Assembly: GCA_947034895.1 (NCBI GenBank)
Contig: OX344764.1
Location: forward strand, 1,178,001 to 1,242,000
Length of the DNA: 64,000 bases
DNA from: Rhytidiadelphus loreus
Lineage: Eukaryota; Streptophyta; Bryopsida; Hypnales; Hylocomiaceae
Direction: 5' to 3'
The position numbers and the translations under genes are program-made. Each line of letters starts with the position of its first letter. The stretch's first letter is position 1. This document shows positions 11,675-22,791 of this stretch, in pieces. The notes beneath the pieces are model-generated. The model made no database searches and had not been told where the DNA came from. It saw nothing but the letters and a program-made list of their open reading frames with translations.

Positions 11675-14600
11675 TTGAGGGAAGACTCGATCTATATAGA
11701 CGAAGAGGTTTATGAACCAGACTCAGGAATCCTTATTCATACCATAGGACAACTTTCTATTTTGCAGGATGGCACCACTGCGTGGCATCTAAAGCCCAGT
11801 AGGTATAAAGCTTATGGAGTTCATACTCTCATGGATGCGGATGATAGAGTGAGGGGTAGACCGCGGCAGTCATCAACGGCGTCGTATCAAACACCTCCCT
11901 TGAATCATGTCAAGGTAGAATCCCTTGAGGACTGTGTAACCATTCTTAGTTCGGACTCCGAACGCAATTCGTCCGAGCGTAGGTTGAATGTAGAGACTCC
12001 ATCTTCGTTGTCTACTTTGCCTAGCCCTAGTAGCCTTCCAGCATTAGTGGCGGAGAATTCTGGTGGGAGTGGTACATCTATAATCGATTGTTTGCGTAAA
12101 TTACGTGTGCAAAAGGGATGTCGGAATATACTCGCAAAAATTGATTATGAGTCGATTTGCGTAGAGAGAGTACGTACGTTGCCTCCATGCTTCAACAGAA
12201 ATATTATCTATGAGTTGCCTCTTTTGGAGACCGTTTGCTGTCCTTCTCATGCTCATCAAATGGAAGGCATGGATAAGCGGTATGACGGCCACGTCTGGAC
12301 AAAAACAATGACAACGAATATCAGTAATCGTATGGGCTTGACATTTCGCACATTTGCTTGTGTGTGGCATCTTAGATGCATGAATGCGACTTGTGAGTTT
12401 AGGAGTCGCGGTAATAGACATGCTGTTGTGAATGAGTTGGAATGGGAAGGCATGTCTCCCTCGACAATGAATGTTGGGGATTTGCATCCACCGGGTTCAA
12501 CTCTTGTTTGTAGAATATGCAAGCACCCTCCTTCTTGTATTGCCAAGTGTGCTGTGAAAGCATACTATGTCCTTAGAAATCTAGGAATGACTTGGGCGTT
12601 TGTACACCTCGGGGTTCACAATCATCCAGTAAAGGATGGTGAACTCCGAGACTTGCAAACTAGAACTAGAGTCCTGATTGGTGAACAGATGGAGAGAACG
12701 CCAACGGCAACAAATTCATCTATTGTGCTTGAGGCGACTAAGGAATTACTCGGCAAACTGCTCCTCAGCCAAGATGGAGTGAATCCAAAGCCGCTTGACT
12801 TCGATGACCTTGTCCCTGTCCTGGACAAATGCAAGTACTTTAGCTCTCCGAGTATTCGGAACGAGGTTACATCCTTCAAATGTCTAAGGAGATTTGGTAT
12901 CATTAATAGCATTACAAAGTTGAGAGGTTCCAGCACGTGGGCTTTCATTCAGGAGAGCAAATTTCTCGGTCAAGGAACAGAGGCGGATAAAGTTTTTCTC
13001 TTCAAAATGTCTGAAGTGGGTTCTAGAAGTGGAGTAGACATAGCAAAGCGTATGCAACACAATGGCGACCTTCATGACTCATGGATGTTGTTTGATCATG
13101 TGAAACGGGTAAAAGGGTGGACCACAATGGCTTGCCATACGTATGATTCTACATATTGCCACGTTATGACAATTGCTATTTGTGACATGCAATCTGAGGA
13201 CACTTCTACCCAGATTTTGTTCTAGAGGAATTTGAACTCAATACTAGAAAGACACGGTGTAAAAGATACTCAGTTTAAGGGATTCATGGCTGACAGCGTG
13301 CAAGCAAATTGGAATGCTGTGAGGATCATCTACGGATCAAGAGATAGTACCAAGGCGATGGCAAACCGTAAAAGAACTTGCCTCTTCCATTGGACACAGT
13401 CCATAGAAAAGCATACGAAGGCCGACATCCGTGGAGACTTGCAAGATCAGCATCGACTGCTGTGCAAGCAATACAAGAATGCAACTTCTCTAGATGAATG
13501 TGAAACAAGGTACCTTGCCATCAAAGAGTGGTAGTTGTCATCAGGTGCCACTTGCGAAGAAGAAAAGCGTCGACTTGACCTATGGTTGTCTTTTTGGCAT
13601 TTCCACTATCGCCAATGGGGAGGATTCTTGCAACTTGTGAGTTCTCGATTTGTATCACTCTCATTTGAAATATTTCTTACAGTCAGGCTTGTTTAAATGT
13701 TGTTAATCTTAATCCTCCGAATTTTTAATTTATTATACTTATATCACACCGTTCTACAATTAATATTTTATTTGTTAGATTGTAAGTAGCACTCTTAGAA
13801 CACATCATGATTGGCAATTTACATAAAGTGAGGTCAAGGGTTTGCATAGTTTTGTGCTTCAAGCATATATCTCTCCTTATACAACTTCTTTGTGGTTTAG
13901 GGTTCATAAAATGCGCTACAATTATTTTGCAATTCACAAGCAATGCTTGCGTACCTAGCTAATGTAGAAAGGCTCTACCGATACCAACATTGATTAGCAC
14001 CTATGTATACTTATGAAACATCCATAGATTTTGGACTGAATAAGTATTGTCGATCTAATCCAAACTGAAAAATGTATGCATACCTAGGTGCTTACCAATA
14101 CCCCTCTCGGTACCGAGAGGGGTGTCCACTGTACGCTACTTATGGATATTCAATGGTTTTCATTGTTGCCAATGTGTTTTAATAGACAAATAATGAGTAA
14201 TGTATACATGCGGTGCAGCTTTAGAAGAGCACTGTAGGCACCAAATGGGCCTTACGCTCCAAACTCTTTCTGGGCTTTTGAGGCTCCACGTGATGACAAT
14301 CTCTTGGATGTGGTGGCCAACAATGAAGTTTTGCATCTTCATTTCAGTCATTAACCAATAGTTGGAAATTGTTAATGCTTTCAGGTTGATTGTAGTTAAA
14401 ATCTCTATCTTTCAGCATCTGATGGCAGGATTTGATATTGGTTATTCAAGATCTAAATGAAAACGAGCTCACCAAGATGCCATCTTGCAACCTTGTGGAG
14501 ACAGTACACAATAAGTGGCTTCAATAATCCGGGAATCGGGGAAACGATTTGTACATAGCCACAGTTGATGATTTTGTTCGAGCTTTCATGCAGATGGTGA

Positions 14601-15918
14601 GATATTACCAATATCTGAGGGGAAATCAAGCTGGAATAGGTCCAGGGAAGGAAGAACTAATGCTTCGTGTTGCATAAAGGTCAGCACAACGAACTAGTAA
14701 TCCAAAGGCATTGGCCGAAGCTATATCCAACATTCTTGAAGTTGAGGAATTTGTGAATAGGGAGCCTCAACTTGAGGGTGAGGAAGTTTTCGGATCTCAC
14801 AAGTGCAAGGCAGACATGCCACTGGGATGCGAGCAAGATTCTCATAGGCCGGATAAAGTCAATTTCTCTCATCCCCGCATTCAGACTAGATCTTCAAGAG
14901 CGTCAACAAGTGTAGGACCTCTGAATCCCATTAGGGAAGACGCTTCTCCAAGCGTGGATGTGGATATGCATGATATTCTGGCAAATGATTCCAATTTGGA
15001 ACCTACAAGTATTCACCGGTCCACTCACGTGTCATGTATCCAAGAGAGCAAGTGTGACGAAACACAATGGCATATTTCCAGATTACCAAAAAATTCCGCG
15101 AAGGCATGCTTTGCCGATCAAGCTATTACAAGGAAGAAGTGCACTGCCCAAATAGTCCAAAACAACCAACCTACAACAGCGCCGACATATACAGGTATGA
15201 TGGTGAATTACAAAAAGAATAGCAATGATCGTATGCAGTTCTTTTTTTGCAACGACGACATTCAACGGTGCGTGAAGGGATATCGACGAAAGTGGGTGTT
15301 ATCTGTACCAGTGTACCACTTGTTCCGTCCATTTGGCCCGTTCAAATGGATACCAAACTATCAAAAGCGGAGATCTTATCGCTTGAGGCAGCAGGATTTT
15401 AGCTTCCACAACGACAAGTGATTTCACCGCATAGACTTTTGGGTGGTCAAGCAGGACTTGAATCGGTTCGTGCCTACCTTGTTCCACCTAATCCAAATGT
15501 GTTTCCAAAAAATCGAGCAGGGAAGGTGATTAGACGGAACCCGAAGGCCCCAACAATCAAGCATCAGAACAATTGTGCTTCGTCGTTGACTTTAAATGCA
15601 AGCATAGAAAGGGTAACTATGGTCCCCCATCCAGGATTTGGTTGCATAGTCTCCCTGATATCCGGTGTGCAGCCTCAGACGGAAAAGTATATGCTCACCA
15701 TTTCGTCATTTCCCGATTGTACCTGCCCTAATTTCAAGGAGATGAAATTGAAGTGCTTAGGGAAGCACGGAACCTGGGCAAATTGTAAACACCTATACTT
15801 TGTTTTTACAATCACCTGCAATCTACATAGTGCTACTGATGCCTTTATTCACGCTGCGAGCTTCAGCTTCAACGAAGTGAAGGCAGTCCTTCTCGGTGGG
15901 ATACTAAGTCATATTTAG
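11675..15918 (+). pseudogene. MULE-type transposase with SWIM zinc finger, decayed
   Basis: Homology runs in order. First comes an N-terminal zinc cluster of WRKY/GCM1 type (paired Cys, ending FVHLGVHNHPV). Next is the MULE transposase core with YDSTY (first Asp), FKGFMADSVQANWNAVR (second Asp) and TCLFHWTQSIEKHTK. A C-terminal SWIM finger follows (CTCPNFKEM...CKHLYFVF, CxCx-nCxH). Interruptions: TAG 13223-13225 and TAG 13532-13534, which both fit former Trp codons; TAA 14525-14527; TAA 14675-14677; and a frameshift near 15.35-15.42 kb. A probable donor (GTGAGT, ~13638) and acceptor (TTTCAG, ~14415) suggest an intron of about 0.8 kb. MULEs transpose by cut and paste with 9-bp duplications; no terminal repeats were found. 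No ATG is evident at the 5' end. SWIM-MULE proteins can also be domesticated (FAR1-like), but the breaks argue against function. Confidence 0.8.
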
Positions 15919-16380
15919 TGAAGGTAGTTTCTTTTTTGCTGAACAGGAATACTCGTTATGTTTACCATACTCATGAATGAAGATGTAGTGAGACTACAAG
16001 GGCCACTACTTGCATATAATTAGCCTCCTTGGATTTCTATGTCAATGTGTCGTCCTTATAATTTTATGTGCATTTCGTGTCTATTTAGGTAATCAAGTGA
16101 CTTCAACCCCTTCCTCCAAACCTATGGGGCATTATACTCCAAATATATATTTCGCTTCAAAACAAAATAGAATTCTATCAATGAATGTGCAAAGAACATG
16201 GTCTGACTTCTATGCACTTCCAAATTCCGAGTGCAATAAGTGTATATCAGTTTTATTGTTATAGAGATGTTTAAAATCACCCTTCCATCCACTATAGTCG
16301 TAGGATAGTCTTATAGCATGGTCTATTAGAAGTTATTACTTGTGCAAAGTACTTGATGTTGTATCTATACTTATTATTAT
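15919..16380. other. Intergenic, no gene seen
   Basis: Probable 3' flank of the MULE-like gene. AT-rich; no motif recognised. Confidence 0.5.
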
Positions 16381-16385
16381 GTTGA

Positions 16386-16416
16386 CACCATCACCCTTAA
16401 CCCTAAACCCTAAATC
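16386..16416. repeat. Short telomere-like repeat
   Basis: AACCCTAAACCCTAAA near 16400: two plant telomere units, interstitial. Confidence 0.5.
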
Positions 16417-16499
16417 TACCTCTCATATGAGTACATCCACCTATACATGTACCATGGAATTTTCCATCTGCCTATCCAAAAGTTTGACCCTAAACCTTC

Positions 16500-16885
16500 T
16501 ATTGTTTTCATTGACTCTCATCCATTTTCTCATCCAATTCATTTTAATCTTTTCATCCATCGTCAATAGAATTTCAATCCACTTTAAGCAATTTTTTTCA
16601 TTTGGGCTAATCTATGATTTCTCTAAATTGGCATTCATCCATTGCAAATCCATTCCCAATTTTCTTTTCATTGGGTTATTGCAGCACTTATCATCCCCAT
16701 TTCATCCACTTTTTTCATCCAATTATGTCATCCTGTTTTTAGTTCATCTACTTTCTTCATCCAACTATTTCATCCTCTTTTTAGTTCATCCACTATTGCC
16801 ATCCAACTTTTTCATCCAACTTTTTCATCTTGTTTTAAATTCATCCACTTTTTTCATCCACTTTTTCATCCACTTTTTATCAAAG
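16500..16885. repeat. TTCATCCA(C/A)TTTTT minisatellite
   Basis: Degenerate ~12-14-bp units of TTCATCCACTTTTT type, densest at 16690-16885. The open frames across it are compositional, rich in Phe, Ser, His and Leu. Confidence 0.75.
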
Positions 16886-16889
16886 ATTT

Positions 16890-17690
16890 TATACTTTTTT
16901 GGTTAGTTTATTTTCTAAATCACAGAATTCCCGCTCCCTGCTCACCAATTCCCGCTCCACGCTCCACGCTCGCATGCCAGCATTCCCTTTTTAAGACCTA
17001 TCTAAATATTCAACTTCATTAATTTTGGCAATAGGAAATAATAGTTTTATTTTAGAAATTTATTGTAAATTAGTTAATTCATTTAAATCTCTTAATTTCA
17101 ATGAATAGTATTATTATTCTTTTGCCAATTGTTTAACAGTTCTTTCGTTAAATACTCCAAGATATTTGATTGTTATTTGTTTTTATTGTCTTGGCTTATT
17201 AGGCTTAATAAAACAAACACTAAACAACAATACAAAGTCTTTAGAATCTCATTAATTAACTACCAACAAAGATTTGGAATAATAAAATAAAATTCAATAG
17301 TGAGATTTCTTTTGAATGAATTCTTTAATCTAAAATTCCTCACGTGTGGGAAAACCTTCTATTCCATTCTTTGTTATATTCTTTTCTCTTCCCAATTCTT
17401 CCCTAGTTGTTTTGTGAAAGGTTGAAGGATTTGTGAGTTGTCAACCCGAGAGAGAAATGGAGATGGAATAGAAGAATGTTGTTTTAAATTGTTAGAATTC
17501 AAAGTTTGGTTTCACTATGCAAAGGTTTGGATCGAGGTTTGGATATGGAGAACCAAGACCAACTCTTTTAACATAGTATCCAAGATGTGATTGTAAAAGT
17601 TTTGATGGTATTCAATTTTTAGTGTAAGAAGAATTTGTTTTAAGAATTTTGAGTGTGGTTGCTTACCAAATGGTTGAGGCACTAGAGCCC
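16890..17690. other. AT-rich intergenic stretch
   Basis: No coding signal or transposon terminus recognised. Confidence 0.5.
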
Positions 17691-17702
17691 CAAATGAAGA
17701 CT

Positions 17703-17758
17703 CTGCTGCAGCTGGCTGCGAGCTCAGACCTGCTGAGTGCTGGCTACAAGCTCAGACC
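17703..17758. repeat. 29-bp minisatellite, left part
   Basis: Units begin AGCTCAGACC at 17720 and 17749. The array is split by element 2: after removing the element and one AGACC copy, the next unit falls exactly in register, and the array continues at 21242. Confidence 0.8.
17754..17758. repeat. Target-site duplication, left (AGACC)
   Basis: Abuts the TG end of element 2; duplicated at 21237-21241. Confidence 0.8.
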
Positions 17759-18057
17759 TGTCGCAGCGTGAATTTTTGGTTTTGTTAAGTTATCTTAAAA
17801 TTTGGAGCAGAAGTTCTCTGCAAGAACACCAATCCGGTTTAGGGATAAGTTAGAACCGGAAATTAGTTGAGGAATGCAGTTAGGGAACTAACCGGATTCT
17901 AGTCTGTTACGGAATCTGTTTGGATCGGATTGGTTTGGATCGGATTGGGCAATCTGAACCGGATTGGTTCTGTCTAGATCAGATCTGGAGGACCGGATTA
18001 GGTCAGGAGCGGATTAGGTCATTTGACCTAATTTTTGGCGGCGCTAAGAGCCTGGGA

Positions 18058-18066
18058 CTATATAAG
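18058..18066 (+). promoter_or_regulatory. TATA box of element 2
   Basis: CTATATAAG, 300 bases from the left terminus, followed by AGGCCTTGCC and a ~390-base stretch before the gag-like ATG, which may contain an intron. Confidence 0.6.
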
Positions 18067-18454
18067 GAGAGGCCTTGCCAGTTAGTATCCCTTTTCTACC
18101 TTGAGCGTTGAGGCTTGTTTTCATGCTTGAGGTTGTTTTGTGTTTCCTCTTTGTGATTTCTCTTCAGATTTGTGAGATAGGACGTCATTAGTGAGTAGTT
18201 CTTTTGGGCACTGTGGGGTTGGACATCCACAGTTGCAATTTGTTGCTTTCCGGTCAGGACCAAGAGGGAAAGTAAGGAACGGGACGTGCGGCTAGGAGCG
18301 GAAGTAAGGTAGTCTCTGGGAGGTGCTTGAGCGCCTCAGGAATGCGTCCATGCCATAGCTACGCAGGTCAAGATTGAGCCCGGTCTTGACAGAAGTAAAA
18401 CTCCGGAAGGTGGTTCTGGTTATTCCTTCGACAGAACCGGAAAAGACAGCGCTG

Positions 18455-20002
18455 ATGGAGGATCTCGCGAAGATGGGGTGCGTTGGTCTGGCTGAGAAGC
18501 CATGGGATTTCAAGGAAGAGCGGGTTGTCCGCGAGCTGTTGGGGAAGCTATCGAACCAGTTCGATAATACGGTTAGAGGAAGTCCGGGTCGCTGGACAGA
18601 AGAGAAGTGGAGGGAAGTTTACAAGTTCCGGTCGGGAGGCTCAGGGATGGCCAGCCGGAAGGACGAGTACATCAAGGAGAAGTTCTCGGGACCAACGAAC
18701 CCGAAGGACGGATACGTGGTGGACGATTGTGAGGATGACCGGAACCGGAACCTATTCAAGTTCCTGATTCCGATCTTCCATCCGGAGAAGCCAACAAAAG
18801 TGACGGAGACTCTCGGCAACACAATCTTTGGTGCGCTAACCGGAGAGCGGAAAGCGGATTGGGCGCGGCTCATCAGTGACTTGGTTTCCAATTTGGTGCC
18901 TCAGGTAGGGAAAAGTAGGCCCACGCCTCTGTCCCCCTACCTGTTTCACATGTATCATCACGATCAAATTCTGACTGACACGGAGGAGAAGACCTGGCGA
19001 TTTCAGGAGTCGATTTTGAAGTATAGAGAGTCGGAGACGGATGATGAACCAGAAGAAGAAGGTTCCGGAACGGAACCGGAAGATGATGAGATAGATGAAG
19101 AGGAGGAGTCGTTGAAGAGGACGAAACGACAGAAGACGACGCCTCCGCACGGAAGAGGAACGCCGCTGGGCGAGACTTCAGAACCGGAACGCCGACCGGA
19201 TAAGAAGCCGGTCACAGAAGATAGTGATCCGAGTGATCCTTTTAACGGTCTGGTGGAGACCCTCTCCACCATCCGGGCAGACTGGGAGTGCAAGAAGATC
19301 ACGCTGGAGAGTATTGGGAAACTAGTTGGAGCCCAACCGGATAGTCTGTTACCCGGAAAGGTAGCAGACTGCATCAGTAATCCGGAGGAGAACCAGAAAC
19401 TGAGGGAAGAAAATCGTCGGCTGCAGGATGAAGTCGACTTGTTGAAGGGGGAGATCGTCACCTTCAAAGAAGATATGTCCGCCACTAGGGAGATGGCGGA
19501 TGCAATCCAGAAGACAACGAAGATGATGAAGGAGACGTTCGGAGAATCCGGAACGTTGGTCGCCAAAGCAAAGCTGTTTGATGAAGGGTTTCTGGTGGAC
19601 AAGAAGCTATCCGGTTCCCGGATGGTCCGGATCCTAACAGACTTCCCCGAGAAGGTTGAGGCAGTTATGAGGGAAGCTCGGGAAGCTGCGGACCGGATGG
19701 AGATGAGCAACGTGAAGCTGATCGGAACTGTACTCTCAAGGAGTATCCGGCTTTGGGATATTTCCTTTCCTGAGTCGTTTCCGGGAGGAACAGAGTTAAA
19801 CCGGGGGAAGGATGTTACTCTCCAGTCGAAGAAGGAGCGGAAACCGAGAGGGACCGGATCTGCTGAACACATTGAGTTGGATTCATCGCCAGAGCGACCG
19901 GATCCTCTTACTAGTGAGAGGGCCAAGAACTTGCAGGAGGTCTTCGACGAGCTTCCGCCTGAGACCGTCAGCATCACATTGAAGATGGGCATGGGGTCTT
20001 AG
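18455..20002 (+). CDS. Gag-like coiled-coil protein of element 2
   Basis: The frame is open from 18374 to the stop at 20000-20002. The first in-frame ATG is 18455, but homology to element 1 (VIP...KPW) starts before it, so the true start may lie upstream via a spliced exon or have been lost. Residue positions below count from 18374. Residues ~40-215 form the conserved globular part shared with element 1 (TVRGSPGRWTEEKW, DGYVVDDCEDDRN, a KFLIPIFHPEK segment, NTIFGA, PLSPYLFHMYHH). Residues ~220-260 are acidic (EEEGSGTEPEDDEIDEEEE) and followed by a basic KRTKRQKTT that could be a nuclear signal. Residues ~340-460 are heptad-rich coiled coil. No zinc knuckle, protease or polymerase domain is present. 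It is best explained as the structural protein of a non-autonomous element; it is uninterrupted, unlike its paralogue. Confidence 0.7.
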   Translation: MEDLAKMGCVGLAEKPWDFKEERVVRELLGKLSNQFDNTVRGSPGRWTEEKWREVYKFRSGGSGMASRKDEYIKEKFSGPTNPKDGYVVDDCEDDRNRNLFKFLIPIFHPEKPTKVTETLGNTIFGALTGERKADWARLISDLVSNLVPQVGKSRPTPLSPYLFHMYHHDQILTDTEEKTWRFQESILKYRESETDDEPEEEGSGTEPEDDEIDEEEESLKRTKRQKTTPPHGRGTPLGETSEPERRPDKKPVTEDSDPSDPFNGLVETLSTIRADWECKKITLESIGKLVGAQPDSLLPGKVADCISNPEENQKLREENRRLQDEVDLLKGEIVTFKEDMSATREMADAIQKTTKMMKETFGESGTLVAKAKLFDEGFLVDKKLSGSRMVRILTDFPEKVEAVMREAREAADRMEMSNVKLIGTVLSRSIRLWDISFPESFPGGTELNRGKDVTLQSKKERKPRGTGSAEHIELDSSPERPDPLTSERAKNLQEVFDELPPETVSITLKMGMGS

Positions 20003-20169
20003 TGTAAAGTAGTTTTGTAAATATCGGGTGTTATGACCGGATTGTAGTTAGGAACCGGACCGGATTGTATTCCGGTCTGCTAGGGTTTTGAACCGGGTTA
20101 GCATTCCGGTTTTGCCAGCGAGGCTTATCCCGGAAATCCAACATGGGTTGCCTACGAGGATTTTTTGGG

Positions 20170-20190
20170 GCGCTTTACAGTGTATATAAA
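20170..20190 (+). promoter_or_regulatory. Second TATA-like site in element 2
   Basis: GTGTATATAAATTC, ~175 bases after the gag-like stop. It is placed like the second TATA-like site of element 1 but not alike in sequence. Promoter function is inferred. Confidence 0.35.
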
Positions 20191-20540
20191 TTCATTCTCT
20201 GCGGAGGAGAATGGGAGTCTTCTTTTGTTCAAACTTCTTTTGTATTCTATTTGCTCCTTGTTTGTGTGTTCTCCCGCGGTTGGCAGGGCAGATTGGTAAG
20301 GAGTTAGGAGCGCATTTAGAATTTGGATTGGGATTTCTCCCCTTTGTGTTCTTGTTTTGGTTTTGAGTACATGAAGGCAGGTAGTAAGAGTTGGGAGTGC
20401 TTTCTAGTGCCTCAACACTGCTAGGGTTCAGTATTCCGGTTGAGGAAGCCATTGCTAGGCTAGGCGTTTAGGGAAGGAGTCCTTAGGCACGCTAGAACTC
20501 CTGGATAGGAAATCCGGTCGAGTGTCCGAACTGTTATGAG

Positions 20541-20868
20541 GCCTCATTGTTGTAGTGGCGAACGGAAGAGTCTTAGTTGATGTTGGTATGGACAGTTGTA
20601 CTTGCAGACACCTACCTTAGTACGGCCGAAACTTGGCATCAAGGTCATTGTAGTATGTGTGGATCGTACGAGGGGTCTTTGTGTGACCTATGATCTGGAT
20701 TGTTTTCTGGATTACTATGAAAGATCAAACTGGATCCGGATTAGTATAGGAGATTGGGAGATTGAGAAGTGGGTCTTCAGCCACTATAAGTCACGGAAGG
20801 AGCGGCGGGCCTGCCACTCTCAAATTCAAGCGGCGACCCCTCTGATGGTAAAACAGAGGCAAAATTAA
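20541..20868 (+). pseudogene. Possible degraded pol remnant
   Basis: One frame reads GRVLVDVGMDSCTCRHLP, which loosely recalls the hydrophobic-Asp-x-Gly flap of a retropepsin. After a stop and frame change the stretch ends TPLMVKQRQN, loosely like the entry to a Ty3/gypsy reverse transcriptase. Element 1 keeps PLRVKQR at the equivalent place. The resemblance is weak and the call is tentative; it may be non-coding. Confidence 0.25.
20838..20859 (+). other. Conserved stem-loop of the gag elements
   Basis: Arms CCTCTG and CAGAGG with loop ATGGTAAAA; one base differs from the copy at 8044-8065 over 22 positions, while the flanks have diverged. Confidence 0.55.
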
Positions 20869-21236
20869 ACCGGAATGGTTATTGGAGCGAGTGGGAGTAG
20901 ACCGGAATTGAGAGGTCTAAGAGTTGTACCCAGGACCGGAAGTGTAAAGGTCTTGGTTTTGTTGCAAATTGACGGACCGGATTACTTCCTGGTCCGGATT
21001 AGGTCCGGAACCGGAAGATTGTAGGAAGTCTAGTAGTTATTTCTATGGGTTTTGTTGTTTCCGGTTGCAGTTGTAGGACCGGAAAGGTGTTGTTGGAGAC
21101 TGACTTAGCTTAGAATCGTAAATAGGGTGAATACTTCACAGAATCTCGTGGGTTCGATCTTTAAAGTCACTTTTGTTATGCTTTAGAGTGGTTTTTGGTA
21201 GTATAACATGGGAATTGCTTATCCTGTGCTGCGACA

Positions 21237-21241
21237 AGACC
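21237..21241. repeat. Target-site duplication, right (AGACC)
   Basis: Abuts the CA end of element 2; partner of 17754-17758. Confidence 0.8.
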
Positions 21242-21300
21242 CTACTGAGGGCTGGATGTGAGCTCAGACCTTACTGAAGGTTGGTTGCGAGACGACGGCC
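21242..21300. repeat. 29-bp minisatellite, right part
   Basis: Continuation of the array at 17703-17758, with further AGCTCAGACC-type units decaying into 21300. Confidence 0.75.
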
Positions 21301-21304
21301 ACAT

Positions 21305-21475
21305 GTCGCTTCTCCAGCAGCTCGTCCCCGACAGCCTATTCCTGGTCGCTCGTTCCTCAACAGTCCATTCCCGGCGGCTTGTTCCCGACAGCTCGTTCTC
21401 CAACAGCCCGTTCCTCAACAACTTGTTCCCGGTAGCTTGTTCCCCAATAACTCGTTCTCGCTGACTATATGCTCA
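21305..21475. repeat. CTCGTTCC(C/T) minisatellite
   Basis: Repeated CAGCTCGTTCCCGACAG-like words with variable spacing. The two overlapping open frames are compositional, not genes. Confidence 0.65.
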
Positions 21476-21844
21476 ACCCTTCCAATTGGTTATTGAATCG
21501 GCCTTCTCAGCTGCGGTTACTTAAAATTCGGATTTTCACTGCTAAGTATAAAAAAATTGGGTTATATTGGATTTTTTATGAAAAAAATCAAGTCCCTTTA
21601 AAAAAAAACCATAAAACTAGAAATTAGTGTTGTAAGAAAATATAAGCAAAGAAAGAAAGAAAGCTAATTTTTATTTGATTTTTTAAGTTTGAAATCTAGC
21701 AATTTAAAATGAAATAAAATGACACATGACAAACTTAGAAGTAAAGTACCTCCCCCACGTGTGCAAAACGACAGAAAAAAAGAATTCCACGGTCTCAGCC
21801 CTTAAATAAGTCCCCAAAAGAATATTATCCCGTTGATTCTTATT

Positions 21845-22290
21845 TTCAAGGTCAAAGCTCCACTGTGCAGAGGCAACCCCAGGTTTTAACGAATTCAAAG
21901 GCAAATTTAGATGTCTAAAAAACCAAAGCTCCGCCGTGCGGGAGCAACCTCAGGAAAATTCGAACTAAATTAAGTTTCCAGTACCCGTTTCCAGGTGTCC
22001 AAAGTCAAAGTTCCTCTATGCGGGAGCAACTCTAGGAATAAACGAACAATTTAAAGTTTCAAGTACCCATTTTCAGGTGTCCAAAGTCAAAGCTTCGTCG
22101 TACAGAAACCCCCAAGCACAAATGATAATTATGGACCTAAACTAGTATTTTGAAAACTTAATTTTTAAAGGAAGTACACATGATAGTGTTTAACCGAACA
22201 TTAAAAACTAATTCCCAAAATTTCAAACAAAGTTCTAAGTTTAATCACTAAAGGAGGTACACATGACAGTGTTTAACCGAACATTCGCAA
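21845..22290. repeat. 82-bp tandem repeat array
   Basis: CAAAG(C/T)TCC-bearing units start at about 21853, 21924, 22006 and 22088 (spacing 71, 82, 82). Two further units carry GTACACATGA(T/C)AGTG and TTTAACCGAACATT 83 bases apart at ~22176 and ~22259. It may be part of a retroelement leader (see 22792-22829). Confidence 0.7.
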
Positions 22291-22791
22291 TTAGTCACAC
22301 CAAACACCCATTATACAATGAATTTTGGCACGTGGTGATGCACAAAACCTTTTGACAAAGTCTAGCCTTGCCACTTTAAAGTTTTGAGTTCACAAGCTAT
22401 TATCAATTCGCACAAATCGTTGGTTAGTATTCAAAAGAACAAGGAAATCAATTAGAGTTTGGGAACTATCCCCACAACCCTCTTAATACCAAAGTTTTGG
22501 AGCTTGAAGCCTCCAAATTTAAGAAAGAAGTTAAGCTAACTTAAACAACAATAGAGTTAGGGGATTTCTTCCTCCTAAACTCTTGAAAATCAAAGTTTTG
22601 GGGCTTAAAATCTTCAAATTCAAACAAAAAAAGAAAACAAATCTTTGAAGGGGCCCTTCGAACCTTCAAAGTACAAGAAAATAAAAAAAAATAGTGAAAA
22701 TTTGGCTTAAAAGTGCTCTGACAAAGTGTCAATAGCACGACAAGAACGACAACAAAAATGAAATAAGAGAATGAGGGCCACAAACAACCTC

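Larger units (their letters stand above)
17759..21236 (+). mobile_element. 3.48-kb TG...CA element with gag-like gene (element 2)
   Basis: It begins TGTCGCAGC and ends GCTGCGACA, a 9-bp perfect terminal inverted repeat. The flanks are AGACC at 17754-17758 and 21237-21241. The insertion splits a 29-bp minisatellite whose period is restored when the element is removed, so the boundaries are well supported. Order: terminus, TATA box (18059), leader, gag-like gene, a second TATA-like site (~20178), a short region resembling degraded protease or reverse-transcriptase edges, conserved stem-loop, terminus. No direct long terminal repeats are visible. The word CCGGA and its relatives are very frequent throughout, coding and non-coding, and rare outside. 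Confidence 0.8.

Noticed and set aside
16340..17022. Hydrophobic plus-strand frames that look like membrane proteins
   Set aside because: They translate the TTCATCCACTTTTT minisatellite; no protein-like constraint.
17759..18300. Left LTR of element 2
   Set aside because: No matching copy at the right end (20700-21236) by eye beyond the 9-bp inverted terminus, so LTRs are not called.
19003..19992. 329-codon open frame on the minus strand
   Set aside because: Antisense to the gag-like gene of element 2; Ser-rich shadow without domain signs.
21845..22290. CRISPR-like array
   Set aside because: Repeat and spacer are not distinguishable: the whole 82-bp unit repeats, and the genome is eukaryotic.
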